DNA of 64,000 bases from CAYNLK01 sp964398055 (GCA_964398055.1 CAYNLK010000001.1:124001-188000), one strand, 5' to 3'. Counted from the first letter of the stretch, positions 26,450 through 37,400 are shown. The notes: generated from the sequence alone by a model not told the origin. A program made the numbers and translations.

Positions 26450-27624
26450 TGATGGACAAACTTGAATTATATCAGGTGATTGCCGGCGGTGAAGATAGCT
26501 TTACTGAATTTAAGCGCGATGTAACTCAGCGGACTGATTTTGCCGACGAGATGATTGCCCTGGCTAATACGGGAGGTGGTCGAGTCCTGGTCGGTGTGGA
26601 CGATGATGGTGCCATCCCAGGAGTCGCCGATGGGCGTCAAACGGAACAAAGTATTATTAACATTGCTCGGGACAACTGTAAGCCTGCTTTGAACGTTACC
26701 ATTGATAGGGTGGAGGCCGATGGACGAGTGGTGCTGGTAGTCTCTGTGCCGCGCCGCAGCGGTCCGCCTTACGAGGACAATAGTGGACGATGCTTCATCC
26801 GGGTTGGTTCCAGTAAACGGATAGCCACGCCTGAGGAACGCGCCCGTCTTTTGCAGGCAGCCGGCTTAGTCCATTTTGATGAAACACCTGTTTCTCGCAC
26901 CGGTCTTGAGGATTTGGATATTGAGGCTTTTGGAAGGTATTATGAACGCATTCTTAACCAGCCTTTGTCAGAGGCGGAGGTGCCTTTAAGCCGGATGCTG
27001 GAAAATATGCGCTTTTTGGTTGAAGACCTCAACGGTGATAAGCGATTATCCGTGGCCGGCTTACTTCTGTTTGGTAAACGTGTCCGGGAATTTATGTATC
27101 ACGCTCGTATATCGGCCGTTCGTTGGGTCGGCAATGAGGCAGGTGAAGATATCATAGATCGTAAAGAGTTTGCCGGTTGTCTGCCTGACCAGATTGAACA
27201 GACCGAAGCCTTCTGTCTGCGCAATACCCGCTTATCGACCCATATTGAGTCGGCGCGTCAAGAGGATATTTATCAATATCCCCGCCCTGCCCTGCGCGAA
27301 GCCATTGTCAATGCTGTGGCTCATCGCGATTATAGTCTCACCGGTGCTCAAACTTTGCTTTATATCTTTGATAATCGCCTGGAAATCCGTAGCCCCGGCT
27401 CGCTCCCTAACAGCGTTACCCTCGATAACATTCGGACACATTATAGTAAACCACGTAATCAATTGATCGCTCAGGTTCTTTTTAATTTGGGTTATGTTAA
27501 TACCTTAGGTTCCGGTATTCCTCGTATCATTCGTTTAATGCGCGAGCGGGGCGCTCCTCCGCCTGATTTTGAGGTGTCCTCAAGTCAGTTTTTGGTTCGT
27601 TTGTGGTCGGCTCCAACAAGATAA
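26449..27624 (+). CDS. Schlafen AlbA_2 / HATPase_c_4 ATP-binding protein
   Basis: A 391-residue protein with an N-terminal Schlafen AlbA_2 domain: SFTEFKRDVTQR, then IALANTGGGRVLVGVDDDG and the strand GRCFIRVGSSKRIA. The C-terminal part resembles the ATP-dependent DNA-helicase-like HATPase_c_4 domain (REAIVNAVAHRDYS, NRLEIRSPGSLP, RNQLIAQVLFNLGYVNTLGSGIPRI). This pairing is a widespread family of uncertain function, usually annotated as a transcriptional regulator or putative DNA-binding protein. The ATG overlaps the stop of the PHP-ATPase gene by one base, so the two are co-translated and probably act together. Base composition is AT-rich like its partner. It could be the nucleic-acid sensor of the pair or a toxin like other Schlafen-domain proteins; the sequence does not decide. 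Confidence 0.85.
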   Translation: MMDKLELYQVIAGGEDSFTEFKRDVTQRTDFADEMIALANTGGGRVLVGVDDDGAIPGVADGRQTEQSIINIARDNCKPALNVTIDRVEADGRVVLVVSVPRRSGPPYEDNSGRCFIRVGSSKRIATPEERARLLQAAGLVHFDETPVSRTGLEDLDIEAFGRYYERILNQPLSEAEVPLSRMLENMRFLVEDLNGDKRLSVAGLLLFGKRVREFMYHARISAVRWVGNEAGEDIIDRKEFAGCLPDQIEQTEAFCLRNTRLSTHIESARQEDIYQYPRPALREAIVNAVAHRDYSLTGAQTLLYIFDNRLEIRSPGSLPNSVTLDNIRTHYSKPRNQLIAQVLFNLGYVNTLGSGIPRIIRLMRERGAPPPDFEVSSSQFLVRLWSAPTR

Positions 27625-27796
27625 CTTGCCACGCCACTCATCGCCAACCCTTGTCTACCCCAGGCCAAATCGGCCTTTTGGCTGTTGGTCAATGATGGGA
27701 TTTTAGTCCGGCAGCGTAAAATCAACTGTGCTATCATATTGAAATTTGGGATGTGTCCTTACGTTTCACTCATCACGTTCTAAACTGAGGTAACCT

Positions 27797-30700
27797 ATGA
27801 AAAAGCTACTCTTGATCGTTCTTCTTGTCCTGGCCAGCTCTGCGGCCGCCTACACCTCCACCGCCGTCTCCTCACCGGCGACCCATCCACCCGCCCAGGC
27901 CGCAACTCCTACGCCGGCCGACTCTTTCCCACCGCTGGTGGTTAGCATCCTGCCGGAACAGGGGGCCGAGCAGCCGCTCGATCAACCGCTCGAGCTGACC
28001 TTTGATCAGCCGATGGAGCGGGACAGCGTCGAACGGGCCTTTGCCATCGAGCCGGGCGCCAGCGTTGATGGCGTGTTCACCTGGCTCGATGACCGGACGG
28101 TGCAGTTTGCCTTCAACGATGGTTTCCAACGGGGCGAACGGTACCGGGTGCGGGTGGTCGAAACGGCCCGCAGCCAGGCCGGGGCGCCCTTAAATCGCCC
28201 GTTCGAGTTCAATTTTAGCGCGGTTGGTTTCCTGGAGGTCGCCAACGTCCAGCCCGCCGCCGGTGCCACCGAAGTTTTGGTTGATACCACCGTAGTGGTG
28301 ATGTTCAACCGGCCGGTGACGCCGCTGGCTGCGCTTGGCCAGGGCGGCGCTCTGCCCGACCCACTGACCTTTGTCCCGCCGGTCACCGGCCAGGGCAAGT
28401 GGCTCAACACCGCCACCTATCAATTTACTCCCAACAGCCCCGGCTTTCAGCCGGCTACTGCCTATACCGCCCGCGTTGCCCGGGGTTTGACCGACGTGAC
28501 TGGCCAGGCCGTGCTGGTCGACGACTACGAGTGGCAGTTCACCACCGTCAGCCCGGCCGTGGCGGCCAGCATTCCGGCCAACCGTGATATCCACGTTAGC
28601 CCGACTCCGGTCATCAGCGTGGCCTTCAACCAGTTGATGGACCATCAAAGTGTGGAGCAAAATCTGCTGTTGCTCGATGATGCGACCGGCCAGCCTGTTG
28701 CCGGCGACTTTGGTTGGCAGGCCGGCGGTCTCTTGCCTCCACTCAACCCGACAGAAATGGGCGGTTACTACGGCGAAGCACCGCCTGAACCGCAGCCGGT
28801 CGGCCAGGAAACGGTGATGTTCAGCCCGGCCGAGCCGCTGACGCCCGGCGCAGCCTACCAGCTTTTTTTGCCCAAAGGCGTCAGCAGCAGTCTCGGCACA
28901 GTTACCAGTAGCGACTACAGCGCCACCTTTACCGTCTCGCCCCAGCCGGCCGTGCTCAGCAGCAACCCGGCCGACGGCGAGCAGTTCGCCGATATCTGGC
29001 AGGGGCTGGAGATCACCTTCAACGCGCCGATGAACCCGGCCAGCGTGGTTTTGGGCCAAAATCTCATCATCGAGCCTAAAGTGGCCGCTACGGATGTCTA
29101 CACCTACTGGTCGAGCAGCGACACGGTCATGAGCGTCAACTTTCCTCGCCGGGAAAACAGCGCCTACACCGTCACCCTGCGCAGCGATATCGAGGGGCGC
29201 TACGGCCAGCCTTTAGGCCAGGAGACGGTCATTCGCTGGCAGACTTTGCGCCAGTCGCCTTATGTCTTTCTGGTCAGCCCCAAAATTGGGGTCTATAACG
29301 GCTACCAGCCCGAAACCTACATTTATATGACTGTGCGCAACGTCAAGCAGGTCAATTTTGAGCTGTATCGCCTGCCCGCGGCTGACTTTCTGCGACTTAG
29401 CCCGCAGTCATACCGGGGTTTTCAGGCCGGTTACGAGTGGGATCAGTACACCCCCCAGGCCAGCGACCGGCTCGGCCAGTGGCAGCAGCCGGTAGAGCCG
29501 GCTGCGTACGAGAACTACGTCTACAAAGTGGACGTTAGCCAGGCCGTGGCCGCAGGTCAACCGCTACCGCCCGGTCTCTACTACCTGGAAGCGTCGGTCG
29601 ATCCGGCTGATTTTTATCCAGAGGCCCAGGGCAGCGACCCGGTCAGGGCCATCGACCGCCAGATTCTCATCGTGACCAAGCGTAGTTTGATTGTCAAGCA
29701 AGGTCGTGGCGATATCCTGACCTGGCTAACCGACCTGCAAAGCGGCCAGCCGGTCGCCAACACCCCGATCAGTTTCACCAGGCCGGATGGGCAGTCGAGT
29801 GAAGGCGTCACCGATGACGAGGGGGTGGCGACCTTTACCTACCAGGTGACCCCCGACAACAGCTACGCCGAGATGTTCGTTTTCAGCGGCAACTCCGCTG
29901 AGCCTGACGACGACTTTGCCGTGGTCAGTAACAACTGGAGCGCCGGGATTGAAACTTACGACTTCTCCTACCTGTACGAAGGCGGCGGCTTCACCTACAG
30001 CCGGCCTTATGGCGGCCTGATCTACACCGAACGCCGCCTCTATCGTCCCGGCCAGACCGTCTACTTCAAGGGTATCGCCCGGCTCGATGACGACGCCCGT
30101 TATCAGGTGCCCACCGGCCTGACCGCCACGGTCAACATCTACGACTCGCAATACCGGCAAGTTTACAGCGAGGTCCTGCCCCTCAACGATTTTGGCTCAT
30201 ACAATGGCTCTTTTGGGCTGGATGAAGAGGCCAGTCTGGGCGGTTACCAGATCGAGGCCAACCTGACCGATCCGGTCTGGCAAACGGTTAGTGTGGGCTA
30301 CAATAGCTTTAATGTGGCCGAGTATCGTAAGCCGGAATTTCTGGTCGAGGCGACCACCGATAAGAGCGAGTACCGGGCCGGTGAAACCATCAAACTCGAG
30401 CTGGAGGCCAGCTTCTTCTCGGGCGGCCCGGTGGTCAACGCCCCCGTGCGCTGGACGCTCCTCTCGGATAACTACTATTTTGACTACCAGGGTGAGGGTT
30501 ACTACGATTTCACCAATGAGGATAACATCCGCTCCAACGATTTCAACCCCAACTACGGCTATGGTTTTGGCCAGCAAATCGCCAGCGGCGCCGGCCAAAC
30601 CGACGCCGACGGCCGCTTCAGCCTGGAAATTCCCGCCGATCTGACCGGCCGCCTGACCAGCCAGACCTTTACCTTTGACCTGGCCGTGACCGGGCTGAAT

Positions 30701-33700
30701 AACCAGGAGGTTGCCACCCAGGTGCGGGCAACCGTCCACAAGGGTGACTTTTACGTAGGGTTACGCCCCGTCAGTTCCGTTGGCCGCATCGGCGAGCCGA
30801 ATGAAGTGGAAGTTTTAGCGGTCGATTGGCAGAGCCGGCCAGTGGCCGGCCAGCCGGTCGAAGTGGTGGTCACCCGGCAGGATTGGTACAGCGTCCAGCA
30901 GGTTGACCCCGAGGCCAGCCGCCTCAGCGCCGATGAGCAATATTACTGGACCAACCTGGTCGAAAATGTGGCCGTCTTCACCACCACGGTGACCACCGCC
31001 GCCGATGGCAAGGCCGTCGCCAGCTTCACCCCCGATGACGGCGGCAGCTACAAGGTTTATGCCCGCGCTGTTGATAAAAATGATCAGCAGCTTTTCGCCT
31101 CCACCTTCATTTGGGTGTCCGGCTACCAGTACGTCAACTGGGGCCAGGAGGATCACGACCGGATCGAGCTGATTGCCGACAAACCCGAATACAGCACCGG
31201 CGACACGGCCAACATTCTGGTGCCCCATCCCTACAGCGGCACAGTCACCGCTCTGGTCACCCTGGAGCGGGGCCACATTCACGACCATTTGGTGACCCAA
31301 CTCCAAACCAACAGCGACCAGCTCGAAATTCCTATCACCGCCGACATGAGCCCCAATATCTACGTGTCGGTGTTGATGATGAAGGGCATGACTCGCTTAG
31401 CCGGGGAGGGCCAGGGGGAGGAACTGCCCAGTTTCAAAATGGGCTATGCCCGGTTGAACATCAACCCGGCCGAAAAACGACTGAACATTACCCTGACTCC
31501 GGTTGCTCCCCCCCCTGATCAGGGGAGGGCAGCGGCGGGGGTGCATGCGTATCTCCCCGGCGACACAGTCAACTATGAAGTCAAGGTGACCGATTTTCAG
31601 GGCCGGCCGGTTGAAGCCGAGTTGTCGCTGGCCCTGATCGATAAGGCCGTGCTGACCCTGGCCCCCGACATTCCCAACCAGTTGGATAATGCTTTCTGGC
31701 AGCGGCGGGCGCTGGACGTGCGCACCGGGGCCAGTTTGACCCTGGCCCTGGACCGGATCAACCGCGCCCTGGATGAGCGCAAAGGCGGCGGCGGCGGCGA
31801 AGGGCCGGGCGGGCCGGACTCGGTGCGGCAGAACTTTGCCGATACGGCCCTGTGGCTGGCTGACTTTACGACCGACGCCAACGGCGAAGGCAGCTTTACG
31901 GCCACCCTGCCCGATAACCTGACCACCTGGGTGCTGCTGGCCAAGGGCGTTACCGGCGATGACACCCTGGTCGGCGAGGCCAGCGTGGAGATTGTCACCA
32001 GCAAGCCGTTGCTGGTGCGCTCGGTGACGCCCCGCTTCGTGGTGGTTGGCGACCAGGTGCAGATGGGCTTGATTGCCCAGAACAACACTGCCGCGACATT
32101 AACTGTGACCCCGGTGTTTACCGCGACCGGGTTGGAGATTGGGGAATGGCGAATAGCGAATAGCGGTGAAGCGTGGCAACCGGCCGGCGAATTGGCCGAA
32201 ATCGAGCTTGCGCCGGGAGCAGAGGCCAAAGTGGAGTATCAGGTCACTGTGCCGGAGGCCGAGGAAGCCCGGCTGACGATGGGCGTGAGCGCGACCGGCG
32301 GCGACTACAGCGACGCGGTGGCTTTCAGCCTGCCGGTCTACCGGCTGAACACGCCGGAAACGGTGGCCACGGTCGGGGTGATGCCGGAGGACGGCACGCG
32401 CCAGGAAGGGATCGTCTTGCCGCCGCCTGGCAAGTTCGATCCCAACGTTGGCGGGCTGACCGTCAACATCGAACCCAGCCTGGCCGCCGGGATGCAGGCC
32501 GGCCTGACCTACCTGCGCCACTTTCCCTACGAGTGCGTCGAACAGACGGTTAGCACCTTCCTGCCCAATATCTTTACTTACCGGGTTGCGGACCAGTTGG
32601 GGTTGGCCCAGTCCGGTCTATCTGATCAGTTGAGTCGCCAGGTGACGATCGGCCTGCAAAAACTGTATAGCCAGCAGAACGTCGACGGCGGTTGGGGCTG
32701 GTGGCCCGGTGAAGCCAGCAACCCGACTTTGACCGCTTACGTCACCCTCGGCCTGGTTGAAGCCCGGCGGGCCGGCTTTACCGTGGAAGAGTGGGTGCTG
32801 CAAAATGCCCTCAGCTACTTGCAGGCCAGTCTGGTTACGCCCCAAGACATTGCCGCGTCGTGGCAGGCCAACCAGCAGGCTTTCATCCTGTACGGGCTGG
32901 CCGAGGCCGGCCAAAGCGACCTGGGCCGGATGGTGACCCTGTTTGACCAGCGTGAGCAATTGGACTACTACGGCCGGGCGTTCCTGGCTCTGGCCATGCA
33001 CCTCGCCGACCCGACCGTCAGCCAGATCGATACGCTAATCAACGATTTGACCAGCGGGGCGGTGACCAGCGCTACCGGGGCGCATTGGGAAGAGCAGGGG
33101 GTCGACGCCTACGCCATGAATACCGACATACGCAGCACCGCCATCATTATCGCCGCCCTGGCCCGGATCCAGCCCGATCATCCCCTGCTACCCGAAGTGG
33201 TGCGCTGGTTGATGACCATGCGCCAGCAAGCCGGTTACTGGTCGACGACCCAGGAAACGGCCTGGGCGATCATCGGCCTGACCGATTGGCTCGTGGCCAG
33301 TGGTGAGTTGCAGGCCGATTATCGCTGGCAGGTTTCGCTGAACGGGCAGCCGTTGGGCCAGGGGCAGGCCAACTCAACCAACCTCGACCAGACGACTACT
33401 CTGACTGCCTCCATCAGCACCCTGTTGGCCGGCGCAGTCAACCGGCTGGCGGTCGAGCGAGACTCACCCCCCCCTACCCCCCCCGCAAGCGGGGGGGGAG
33501 AAGGGGGGGGTAGCTCCGGACGGCTCTACTACGCCGCTTATCTGACCTACGCCAAACCGGTCCACGAGGTCAAGGCGCTGGATCGGGGTATTATCGTTTC
33601 TCGTCAGTATAGCCTGGCGACTCCCTCCCCCTCTGAGGGGGAGGGGAGGGGAGGGGGTCCCATCAACGAGGCCAACGTGGGCGACTTCGTTCAGGTCAAG

Positions 33701-34060
33701 CTGACTCTGATTGCCCCGACCGACTTGAATTACGTGCTGGTGGAGGATTACCTGCCGGCCGGCGTCGAAGCGGTCGACAGCAGTTTGGCGACCACCAGTG
33801 TGGTTGGCCAGCCGCCCGAGTTTAGCCAGGCCGGCAACGCTGAACCGTGGGGCTGGTGGTACTTCACCCACACCGACCTGCGCGACGAGAAAGCGGTGCT
33901 GTTTGCTACCTACCTGCCCCAGGGGGTGTACGAATACACCTACACCGTCCGGGCGGCCATTCCCGGTGAGTATCGGGTCGTCCCCACCCACGCCGAGCAG
34001 ATGTACTTCCCCGAAGTCTTTGGCCGCAGTGATGGAGGGGTGTTCAGGGTGAATGAGTAA
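27797..34060 (+). CDS. Alpha-2-macroglobulin family protein, secreted copy
   Basis: A 2087-residue bacterial alpha-2-macroglobulin, a periplasmic or surface protease trap. A signal peptide (MKKLLLIVLLVLASSAAA) lacks a lipobox Cys. Several Big_5/SbsA-like Ig domains follow (FDQPMERDSVERAFAIEPG and later copies), then the MG2/MG3 region (YRPGQTVYFKGI) and the A2M core (DTALWLADFTTDANGEG). The thioester domain has an intact CxEQ: Cys1580-Val-Glu-Gln1583 in FPYECVEQTVS. The GAGG ribosome-binding site and ATG at 27797 are clear. It pairs functionally with PbpC but is separated from it by the TrlF-AlbA insertion. Three or four C-rich/G-rich palindromic tracts are embedded in frame (31505-31545, 33466-33513, 33621-33660). 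It is a tandem paralogue of the next gene. Confidence 0.93.
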   Translation: MKKLLLIVLLVLASSAAAYTSTAVSSPATHPPAQAATPTPADSFPPLVVSILPEQGAEQPLDQPLELTFDQPMERDSVERAFAIEPGASVDGVFTWLDDRTVQFAFNDGFQRGERYRVRVVETARSQAGAPLNRPFEFNFSAVGFLEVANVQPAAGATEVLVDTTVVVMFNRPVTPLAALGQGGALPDPLTFVPPVTGQGKWLNTATYQFTPNSPGFQPATAYTARVARGLTDVTGQAVLVDDYEWQFTTVSPAVAASIPANRDIHVSPTPVISVAFNQLMDHQSVEQNLLLLDDATGQPVAGDFGWQAGGLLPPLNPTEMGGYYGEAPPEPQPVGQETVMFSPAEPLTPGAAYQLFLPKGVSSSLGTVTSSDYSATFTVSPQPAVLSSNPADGEQFADIWQGLEITFNAPMNPASVVLGQNLIIEPKVAATDVYTYWSSSDTVMSVNFPRRENSAYTVTLRSDIEGRYGQPLGQETVIRWQTLRQSPYVFLVSPKIGVYNGYQPETYIYMTVRNVKQVNFELYRLPAADFLRLSPQSYRGFQAGYEWDQYTPQASDRLGQWQQPVEPAAYENYVYKVDVSQAVAAGQPLPPGLYYLEASVDPADFYPEAQGSDPVRAIDRQILIVTKRSLIVKQGRGDILTWLTDLQSGQPVANTPISFTRPDGQSSEGVTDDEGVATFTYQVTPDNSYAEMFVFSGNSAEPDDDFAVVSNNWSAGIETYDFSYLYEGGGFTYSRPYGGLIYTERRLYRPGQTVYFKGIARLDDDARYQVPTGLTATVNIYDSQYRQVYSEVLPLNDFGSYNGSFGLDEEASLGGYQIEANLTDPVWQTVSVGYNSFNVAEYRKPEFLVEATTDKSEYRAGETIKLELEASFFSGGPVVNAPVRWTLLSDNYYFDYQGEGYYDFTNEDNIRSNDFNPNYGYGFGQQIASGAGQTDADGRFSLEIPADLTGRLTSQTFTFDLAVTGLNNQEVATQVRATVHKGDFYVGLRPVSSVGRIGEPNEVEVLAVDWQSRPVAGQPVEVVVTRQDWYSVQQVDPEASRLSADEQYYWTNLVENVAVFTTTVTTAADGKAVASFTPDDGGSYKVYARAVDKNDQQLFASTFIWVSGYQYVNWGQEDHDRIELIADKPEYSTGDTANILVPHPYSGTVTALVTLERGHIHDHLVTQLQTNSDQLEIPITADMSPNIYVSVLMMKGMTRLAGEGQGEELPSFKMGYARLNINPAEKRLNITLTPVAPPPDQGRAAAGVHAYLPGDTVNYEVKVTDFQGRPVEAELSLALIDKAVLTLAPDIPNQLDNAFWQRRALDVRTGASLTLALDRINRALDERKGGGGGEGPGGPDSVRQNFADTALWLADFTTDANGEGSFTATLPDNLTTWVLLAKGVTGDDTLVGEASVEIVTSKPLLVRSVTPRFVVVGDQVQMGLIAQNNTAATLTVTPVFTATGLEIGEWRIANSGEAWQPAGELAEIELAPGAEAKVEYQVTVPEAEEARLTMGVSATGGDYSDAVAFSLPVYRLNTPETVATVGVMPEDGTRQEGIVLPPPGKFDPNVGGLTVNIEPSLAAGMQAGLTYLRHFPYECVEQTVSTFLPNIFTYRVADQLGLAQSGLSDQLSRQVTIGLQKLYSQQNVDGGWGWWPGEASNPTLTAYVTLGLVEARRAGFTVEEWVLQNALSYLQASLVTPQDIAASWQANQQAFILYGLAEAGQSDLGRMVTLFDQREQLDYYGRAFLALAMHLADPTVSQIDTLINDLTSGAVTSATGAHWEEQGVDAYAMNTDIRSTAIIIAALARIQPDHPLLPEVVRWLMTMRQQAGYWSTTQETAWAIIGLTDWLVASGELQADYRWQVSLNGQPLGQGQANSTNLDQTTTLTASISTLLAGAVNRLAVERDSPPPTPPASGGGEGGGSSGRLYYAAYLTYAKPVHEVKALDRGIIVSRQYSLATPSPSEGEGRGGGPINEANVGDFVQVKLTLIAPTDLNYVLVEDYLPAGVEAVDSSLATTSVVGQPPEFSQAGNAEPWGWWYFTHTDLRDEKAVLFATYLPQGVYEYTYTVRAAIPGEYRVVPTHAEQMYFPEVFGRSDGGVFRVNE
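31505..31545 (+). repeat. In-frame C/G palindromic tract in macroglobulin copy 1 (i)
   Basis: CTCCCCCCCCTGATCAGGGG and a following G-rich run encode a Pro/Gly-rich loop between LTPVA and YLPGDTVNYEV. The second macroglobulin has a different but same-type tract at the equivalent position (38150-38203). Confidence 0.7.
33466..33513 (+). repeat. In-frame C/G palindromic tract in macroglobulin copy 1 (ii)
   Basis: C-tracts followed by CCGCAAGCGG and two G8 runs encode PPPTPPASGGGEGGG. The paralogue has VGRDISGSP here, so this insertion is specific to copy 1. Confidence 0.8.
33621..33660 (+). repeat. In-frame C/G palindromic tract in macroglobulin copy 1 (iii)
   Basis: CTCCCTCCCCCTCTGAGGGG and G-rich runs encode PSPSEGEGRGGG after the conserved SLAT. 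The paralogue has a similar tract at the same site (40245-40293). Confidence 0.7.
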
Positions 34061-34085
34061 CATTAAAATAGTTGGTTAGTTTGAT

Positions 34086-34129
34086 GGTTGGTTAGTTGGT
34101 TGGATGAACAACCAACCAACTAACCAACC
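34086..34129. repeat. GGTTGGTTAG fold-back repeat after macroglobulin copy 1
   Basis: A 17-bp arm (GGTTGGTTAGTTGGTTG) faces its complement across a 6-nt loop, starting 26 nt after the stop codon. It may act as a transcription terminator, although no T-run follows. The same TAACCAACCA family appears inside the DUF2079 gene at 60264-60345. Confidence 0.65.
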
Positions 34130-34270
34130 ATTCTTAAGTTAAGGTAGCCCCGACAGTTTTTACTCCACTCTTTTCCCACGCTCAACCGTCGCCCGGCCCG
34201 TCAGCCTGAAGCGGGTTGGCGGTTTAGCAGAATCTCCGAGCTTGTGATAGCATGAACCTAATAAAATGAA

Positions 34271-34402
34271 GCCTCTAAAGGTTTTGTCCATCTCGTTGTT
34301 ATCTCGTTTACCTCGTTTCCACCTCGTTCCCAAACTCAGTTTGGGAACGAGGTGGAGAACTCAGTCTGGGAACGAGGTGGAAGGTTTTCAAAACCTTTAG
34401 GC
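34271..34402. repeat. Nested palindromic element upstream of macroglobulin copy 2
   Basis: The 371-nt gap between the macroglobulin genes holds this element. An outer inverted repeat (GCCTCTAAAGGTTTTG at 34271; CAAAACCTTTAGGC ending 34402) encloses a 37-bp palindrome at 34319-34355 whose central 33 bp are identical to 16071-16103, plus a related copy GTCTGGGAACGAGG. This resembles a composite miniature mobile element. Its right part abuts the region 30-40 nt before the next gene. Confidence 0.8.
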
Positions 34403-34431
34403 TCTAAATTATTCTACTAGCGAGGTCAGCC

Positions 34432-37400
34432 ATGAAAAAATTAACTTTTTTCCTATTTTTTATCCTCATTGGTTTAATGACGGCCTGTTCGACTCCCCCA
34501 CCGCCGGTAGACCAGGCCCAAGCGGCGGAGAATGAGACTGCCCCGGCGGTAGAAGCTCCTGCTGCCCAACCGGCCGACCCCCTGCCGCCGGTCGTCTTGC
34601 GGACCAGCCCGGAGCCGGGCGAGGAGCAGCCCATCGACGCGCCCATCGAGATCGTTTTTGACCAGCCGATGGATCGCAACAGCGTGGAAAAAGCCTTCGC
34701 CATCGAGCCGGGGGCCAGCGTGGACGGCGCTTTTGAATGGGTCGATGACCAGACGGTCCGTTTTGCTTTCAAAGATGGCTTCAAACGCGGCGAGCGGTAC
34801 CGAGTCCGGGTGATCGAGTCGGCCCAGAGCCAGGCCGGGCTGGCCTTGCAACGTCCCTTTGAACTGCGTTTCAGCACGGCCGGCTTCCTGGAGGTGACCA
34901 ACGTGCAGCCCGCCGACGGCGCAACCGAAATTTTGCCAGACTCGGTGGTGACGGTGGTCTTCAACCGGCCGGTTGTCCCCCTGGGCGCGATCGAAAACGC
35001 CGCCGGCCTGCCCGACCCGCTGACTTTTGTGCCGCCAGTAACCGGCCAGGGCGAGTGGTTGAATACCTCGATTTACCAGTTCACCCCTGATGTTGGTTTT
35101 GAACCCGCCACTGAGTACCAGGCCCGGGTGGCCCAGGGCTTGGCCGACGCTGCCGGCAACGCCGTGCTGGCCGATGATTTTGAGTGGACTTTTACCACCG
35201 TTACCCCGCAGGCCGTCGGCAGTATCCCGGCCAACGGCGACATTTACGTCAGCCCGACGCCGGTCATCAGCGTCACCTTCAACCAGCCGATGGACCGCCG
35301 GAGCGTGGAGCAGAACTTTAGCCTGCGCAATGAGAACACCAACGAGGTCATCTCCGGTAAATTTGCCTGGGTGGAGCAGGGTATCAGCCAGTCTAGCAAA
35401 GATCAGTCCGGTGATTACTACTACTACGATTATGCCTATGACCAGGGCGCAGGTCCCACCGAAGTTGGGGTCGAGACGGTTATGTTCACCCCGGACAAAA
35501 CCCTGGACTTCAACGGCATTTATGCGGTAGTTTTGCCGAAAGAGACCAGGGGTAAAATCGGTCAGGCCGAGACTACAGCTGAATTCAAGGCCACCTTCAC
35601 CATTATCCCCTACCCGGCCATCGACCGGACCTATCCGGTCGATGGGGACGAGCAGATGGAACCGTGGCAGTCGCTCCAGGTAACTTTTAACGGGCCGATG
35701 AACCCTGACACGCTGGTGTTCGGCCAAAACCTGGTCATCGAGCCGACGGTGGCTGTGACTCAGGTTTACACTTACTGGTGGAGCAGCAATACCAGTCTGG
35801 AGCTTAGCTTTCCCACCCAGGCTAGCAGCCAATACACCGTCACCCTGGGCGCCAACATCGAGGGGCGTTACGGTCAGAGGCTCGGTAAATCGACCCGGGT
35901 GAGCTGGCAAACCCGGGCCGAGTCGCCGCTGGTTTACATGCACAGCGCCGGCCGGATTGCTACCTACAATGCCTACACCGACACCCTGGCCTTTATAACT
36001 GTGCGCAACGTCGGCCGGGTGCAGTTTGGCCTGTATCGCCTGCCCAAAGCTGATTTTATCCGCCTTAACGCCAGCGATTGGTGGGAGGCCTGGGATCGCT
36101 ACAACCCCGCCGGCGACAATCTCATCAGCGAGTGGGAGTTAAAGACCACGCCCGAACTGGACGACAACGTCATCTACCGGATCGATCTGGGCCAGCGCAG
36201 CGGCCTGGGCGAGCGGTTGCCGCCGGGTCTGTATTATTTGGAGGCTTCGGTTGACCCGGACGATATCTATCCGCAGGCCACCGGGCCGAATTCCTATCTA
36301 CCTTCCCCGGAGCGCAAAATGCTGGTGGTCAGCAAGAATAATATCACCTTCAAGACTACCGGGAGCGAAGGATTGGCCTGGCTGACCGACCTGCAGAGCG
36401 GCCAGCCGGTTGGAAATATGCCGATTGACTTTGTCACCACGCCTTACGGCAGCAGTCCCTTGGATTTGGGGCAGGCCAGCACCGCTGCTGACGGTGTGGC
36501 CCAAACCGACTACAGTGAGTCTGGCGACCCCTTTGAGGCCAGGTTCGCTTTTGCCGGCGACCCCGACCAGGGCGATGACGACTTTGGGGTGACCGTGAGC
36601 AACTGGACCGACGGTATCGACCGCTGGCAGTTCGATAATGTCAACGTGGAGGATTACCAGCAGCCCTACAACGCCCAGTTCTACACCGACCGCAAGATTT
36701 ACCGGCCCGGCCAGACTGTCTACTTTAAGGGAGTCATCCGCTCCGACGACGATGCTCGCTACAGCCTGCCCACCGCCTTCGACACGGTCAATGTGACCAT
36801 CACCGACAGCCAGGGCAAGGAAGTCTTCAGCGATGACCTGCCGGTGAGCGAATTCGGCACGGTCTACGGCTCCTTTGACCTGGACGCCAACGCCGGGTTG
36901 GGTTTCTACTCCATCCAAATCCTCTTTGAGGAAAATCAATATTTCTATACCGACTTCCAGGTGGCGGCCTATCGCAAGCCGGAATATCTGGTCGAAGTCA
37001 CCACGGATAAACCGGAATACGTGCAGGGCGACCAAATCAACGTGTCGGCCTCAGCCGAGTTCTTCTCCGGCGGGCCGGTCTCCAATGCCAAAGTCCGCTG
37101 GACGCTCCTGTCTGATGACTACTTCTTCCAGTACACCCCCCCTGTCCCCCCCCTTGTAGGGGGGGGAATAAGGGGGGGGTACGACTTTACCGACTACGAC
37201 TTTAGCCGCCAGAGTCAAGGCAACTACTTCCCCGGTTTTGGCGAGAAGATGGCCGAAGGTGAGGGAGTGACCGACGCCAACGGCCGCTTCACCTTTGAGG
37301 TGGAGGCCGACATCGCCGCCAAGATTGCCAGCCAGCGCTTCACCTTCGACGTGGTCATCACCGACATCAACAATCAAGAGGTCGCCAGCCAGGCCCAGGC

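Noticed and set aside
34086..34129. Classical intrinsic terminator
   Set aside because: The stem is strong but is followed by ATTCTTAAG rather than a T-run and belongs to a dispersed repeat family, so it is listed as a repeat.
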